A program made the translations under genes and the position numbers. Below the pieces are notes generated by a model, which saw only the letters and a program-made list of their open reading frames with translations, ran no database searches and was not told the DNA's origin. This document shows positions 62,630 to 64,000 of a DNA stretch of 64,000 nt, one piece after another; position 1 is the first letter of the stretch; each line of letters opens with the position of its first letter. This stretch comes from JANMCE01 sp031410595 (lineage in GTDB: Bacteria > Actinomycetota > Acidimicrobiia > Acidimicrobiales > Ilumatobacteraceae), in NCBI GenBank assembly GCA_031410595.1, contig JANNZM010000104.1, positions 124,001-188,000 of the forward strand. The letters are read 5' to 3'.

Positions 62630-63304
62630 TCAGACCCCAAGTTTGCGGGCCCGCAAAAGCAATGTCGGGGGCAGCATGGCATTCGGGGTTCGGGGTTCGG
62701 GTTCGAGCAGTACGTCGACTTGGAAGTTGGCCCGGCTCAGAGTGGTGAACAGGCTGCTCACCGTGTGGGGCTGCAGGAGCCCCCAGTACGAGTGCTGCAC
62801 TGTGTTGTTGTGGATCATGTTGCCAAACGGGTGGGGGAGGGCCAGCACGAATGATGCTCCTGTCTTCAACACGCGATGCACCTGACGGAACAGGCGGTTT
62901 GTGTCATCCACCCGATCGAGACCGCCGACACACACCACGACATCGACCGAGGCGCTGGTGGCGAACCCGAGATCAGCCAAATCAGCAAGGTGACACTCGA
63001 TGGCCACCTCGTTGGCCTCGGCGTGGCGTCGTACCAGCGCGATGTTGTCGCCGGATGGGTCAACGACCATCGTGCGGGCGCCTCGTCGGGCGAGCCCGAT
63101 CGAGTTCACGGCCGAAGTCACCCCCAGCTCAATTACCCGCTTGCCGTTGACGTCACCGCATAGCCGCAGCTCGGCCTCATCGGGGAGGTGGTCGCCGTAA
63201 GAAAGGGTCATCTCGTCCACCCCCCAAGTGTCGCTCCACCCAGCCCCCAGAAGGTGGATGGGAAGGAGACCAGGAGCAGTATCGAGGCATATTGCGCTGC
63301 TCAT
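62630..63304 (-). CDS. SAM-dependent methyltransferase-like protein
   Basis: The 224-residue protein has a class I methyltransferase fold with motif I as KRVIELGVTSAVNSIGLARR (a variant of the usual ExGxGxG), the acidic end of strand 2 in TMVVDPSGDN and motif IV VDVVVCVGGLDRVDD. The substrate is unknown. It may act on a sugar or lipid, since the next gene opens a sugar-nucleotide locus. ATG 63304 (MSSAICLDTAPG) is preferred over the open frame to 63463, because that part runs through the dispersed repeat. Confidence 0.75.
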   Translation of the reverse strand: MSSAICLDTAPGLLPIHLLGAGWSDTWGVDEMTLSYGDHLPDEAELRLCGDVNGKRVIELGVTSAVNSIGLARRGARTMVVDPSGDNIALVRRHAEANEVAIECHLADLADLGFATSASVDVVVCVGGLDRVDDTNRLFRQVHRVLKTGASFVLALPHPFGNMIHNNTVQHSYWGLLQPHTVSSLFTTLSRANFQVDVLLEPEPRTPNAMLPPTLLLRARKLGV

Positions 63305-63316
63305 CTGAACCAAGGA

Positions 63317-63430
63317 CCGGATTGACCGAGCGAAGCTGTGAGTTCGAGACTGAGCGCCAGGGAGCGACGCTGAGCGAAAAGGAGCGGTAGCGACCAAGCG
63401 AAGCCAATGAGGTAGCGACCCAGCGAGGCT
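63317..63430. repeat. Dispersed GAGCGAAGC-type repeat, copy B
   Basis: It opens CCGGATTGACCGAGCGAAGC, contains several GAGCG(A/C) units and the block GGAGCGGTAGCGACCAAGCG, and ends with GTAGCGACCCAGCGAGGC. It lies between divergent genes and is a longer relative of the copy at 52397-52461. Confidence 0.65.
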
Positions 63431-63547
63431 TGTTACGGCAAGATGCCCGCAAGATCGGGCCATTTCTCTATTCGTGACGAAATCGTGCCTTTAGCCTGAA
63501 CCAACGCGAGGGTTCCCCCTCACCTCGCTTTGCCGCGAAGGGTCCCC

Positions 63548-64000
63548 ATGAAGGTCGTGATTTTGGCGGGCGGCGTCGGAAGCCGCCTGAGCGAAGAAAC
63601 CGAGGTTCGCCCCAAGCCGATGGTCGAGATCGGCGGGCGGCCCATTCTGTGGCACATCATGAAGCATTACGCCCACTATGGCCTGAACGATTTCGTCATC
63701 TGCCTCGGGTACAAGGGGGAGTACATCAAGAAGTACTTCTCCGATTCCCTATCGCTCGCGGCTGACCTCACCATCGACTTTGCCAACGGTTCCATCGAAA
63801 CCCATGCCGGACCGAAGGACGACTGGCGGGTCACGCTGGTCGACACAGGGGCCACCACCGAGACGGCCGGCCGTTTGCTCAAAATCCGCTGCCACTTGGG
63901 CAACGAGCCGTTCATGATGACCTATGGCGACGGCTTGGCCGACGTTGATCTCGATCTGCTGCAAAAGTTCCACGCCAACCACGGACGTCTCGCAACCGTG
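63548..64000 (+). CDS. rfbF: Glucose-1-phosphate cytidylyltransferase (partial, 3' end outside window)
   Basis: From ATG 63548 (GAAGGG four bases upstream) 151 residues are read to the window edge. MKVVILAGGVGSRLSEETEV is the nucleotidyltransferase signature, followed by RPKPMVEIGGRPILWHIMKH and the RfbF-typical YGDGLADVDLDLL. The enzyme makes CDP-glucose, the entry to CDP-3,6-dideoxyhexose sugars of surface polysaccharides, so a glycan locus likely continues to the right. A plain glucose-1-phosphate thymidylyltransferase is less likely, because the KKYFSDSL and EPFMMTYGDGL patterns are of the cytidylyl type. Confidence 0.9.
   Translation, partial: MKVVILAGGVGSRLSEETEVRPKPMVEIGGRPILWHIMKHYAHYGLNDFVICLGYKGEYIKKYFSDSLSLAADLTIDFANGSIETHAGPKDDWRVTLVDTGATTETAGRLLKIRCHLGNEPFMMTYGDGLADVDLDLLQKFHANHGRLATV

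Overview
The window looks like the replication-origin region of a GC-rich actinobacterium, most likely of the class Acidimicrobiia. That placement is an inference from gene content and gene order. The central part keeps the classic actinobacterial origin order. On the minus strand, reading away from the origin, come dnaA, dnaN, recF, a DUF721/DciA gene, gyrB, gyrA, a TadE-like gene, a DUF3566 gene and tRNA-Ile(GAT). On the plus strand, reading the other way, come rpmH, rnpA, yidD, yidC, jag, rsmG, parS sites, parA and parB. Beyond these lie cwlM, trxA, trxB, a small membrane protein, an anti-sigma factor, an ECF sigma factor (SigM position), a Ser/Thr kinase, DegV, a DUF6049 protein, a GNAT gene and pcnA, again as in mycobacteria. 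The notable difference is that a free-standing kinase occupies the place where mycobacteria have murJ fused to a pseudokinase.

The left arm (1-27,000) is an accessory and physiology region. It holds a partial DUF1801 gene, a DUF4143 ATPase with a 23-bp iteron array in its promoter, pirin, and KdpDE divergent from a KimA-type potassium importer that carries an extra OB-fold domain. Next come a UvrD-like helicase with an unusual N-terminus, a secreted lipase, a selenocysteine-type glutathione peroxidase (in-frame TGA plus an adjacent SECIS-like hairpin) and a cytochrome P450. After these are a truncated DUF234 ATPase, an MgtE-N/CBS protein with its DUF1003 partner, an LPxTG protein, an alpha/beta hydrolase, a CopC-CopD fusion and a GDT1-type cation transporter. 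The arm ends with a Zur-type repressor divergent from a znuA-C-B-B zinc uptake operon, a small membrane protein and a Rossmann-fold dehydrogenase.

The right arm (53,200-64,000) carries surface and envelope functions. There is an LprG-like lipoprotein, a 1364-residue SdrD-B-repeat adhesin ending in LPRTG, pcnA, and the frameshifted remnant of a second LPxTG surface protein. It ends with an odd fusion of degenerate receiver, winged helix and histidine-kinase ATPase, a methyltransferase, and the start of a glucose-1-phosphate cytidylyltransferase gene that opens a sugar-nucleotide locus past the edge.

Two gene-expression themes recur. Many monocistronic or first genes have a TAnnnT -10 hexamer 6 to 8 nt before the start codon, which indicates leaderless mRNAs. 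Three genes (rnpA, cwlM and the ECF sigma gene) have no ATG, GTG or TTG that preserves their conserved N-terminus, and seem to start at CTG at or just after the upstream stop codon. No CRISPR array, insertion sequence or rRNA gene was seen.
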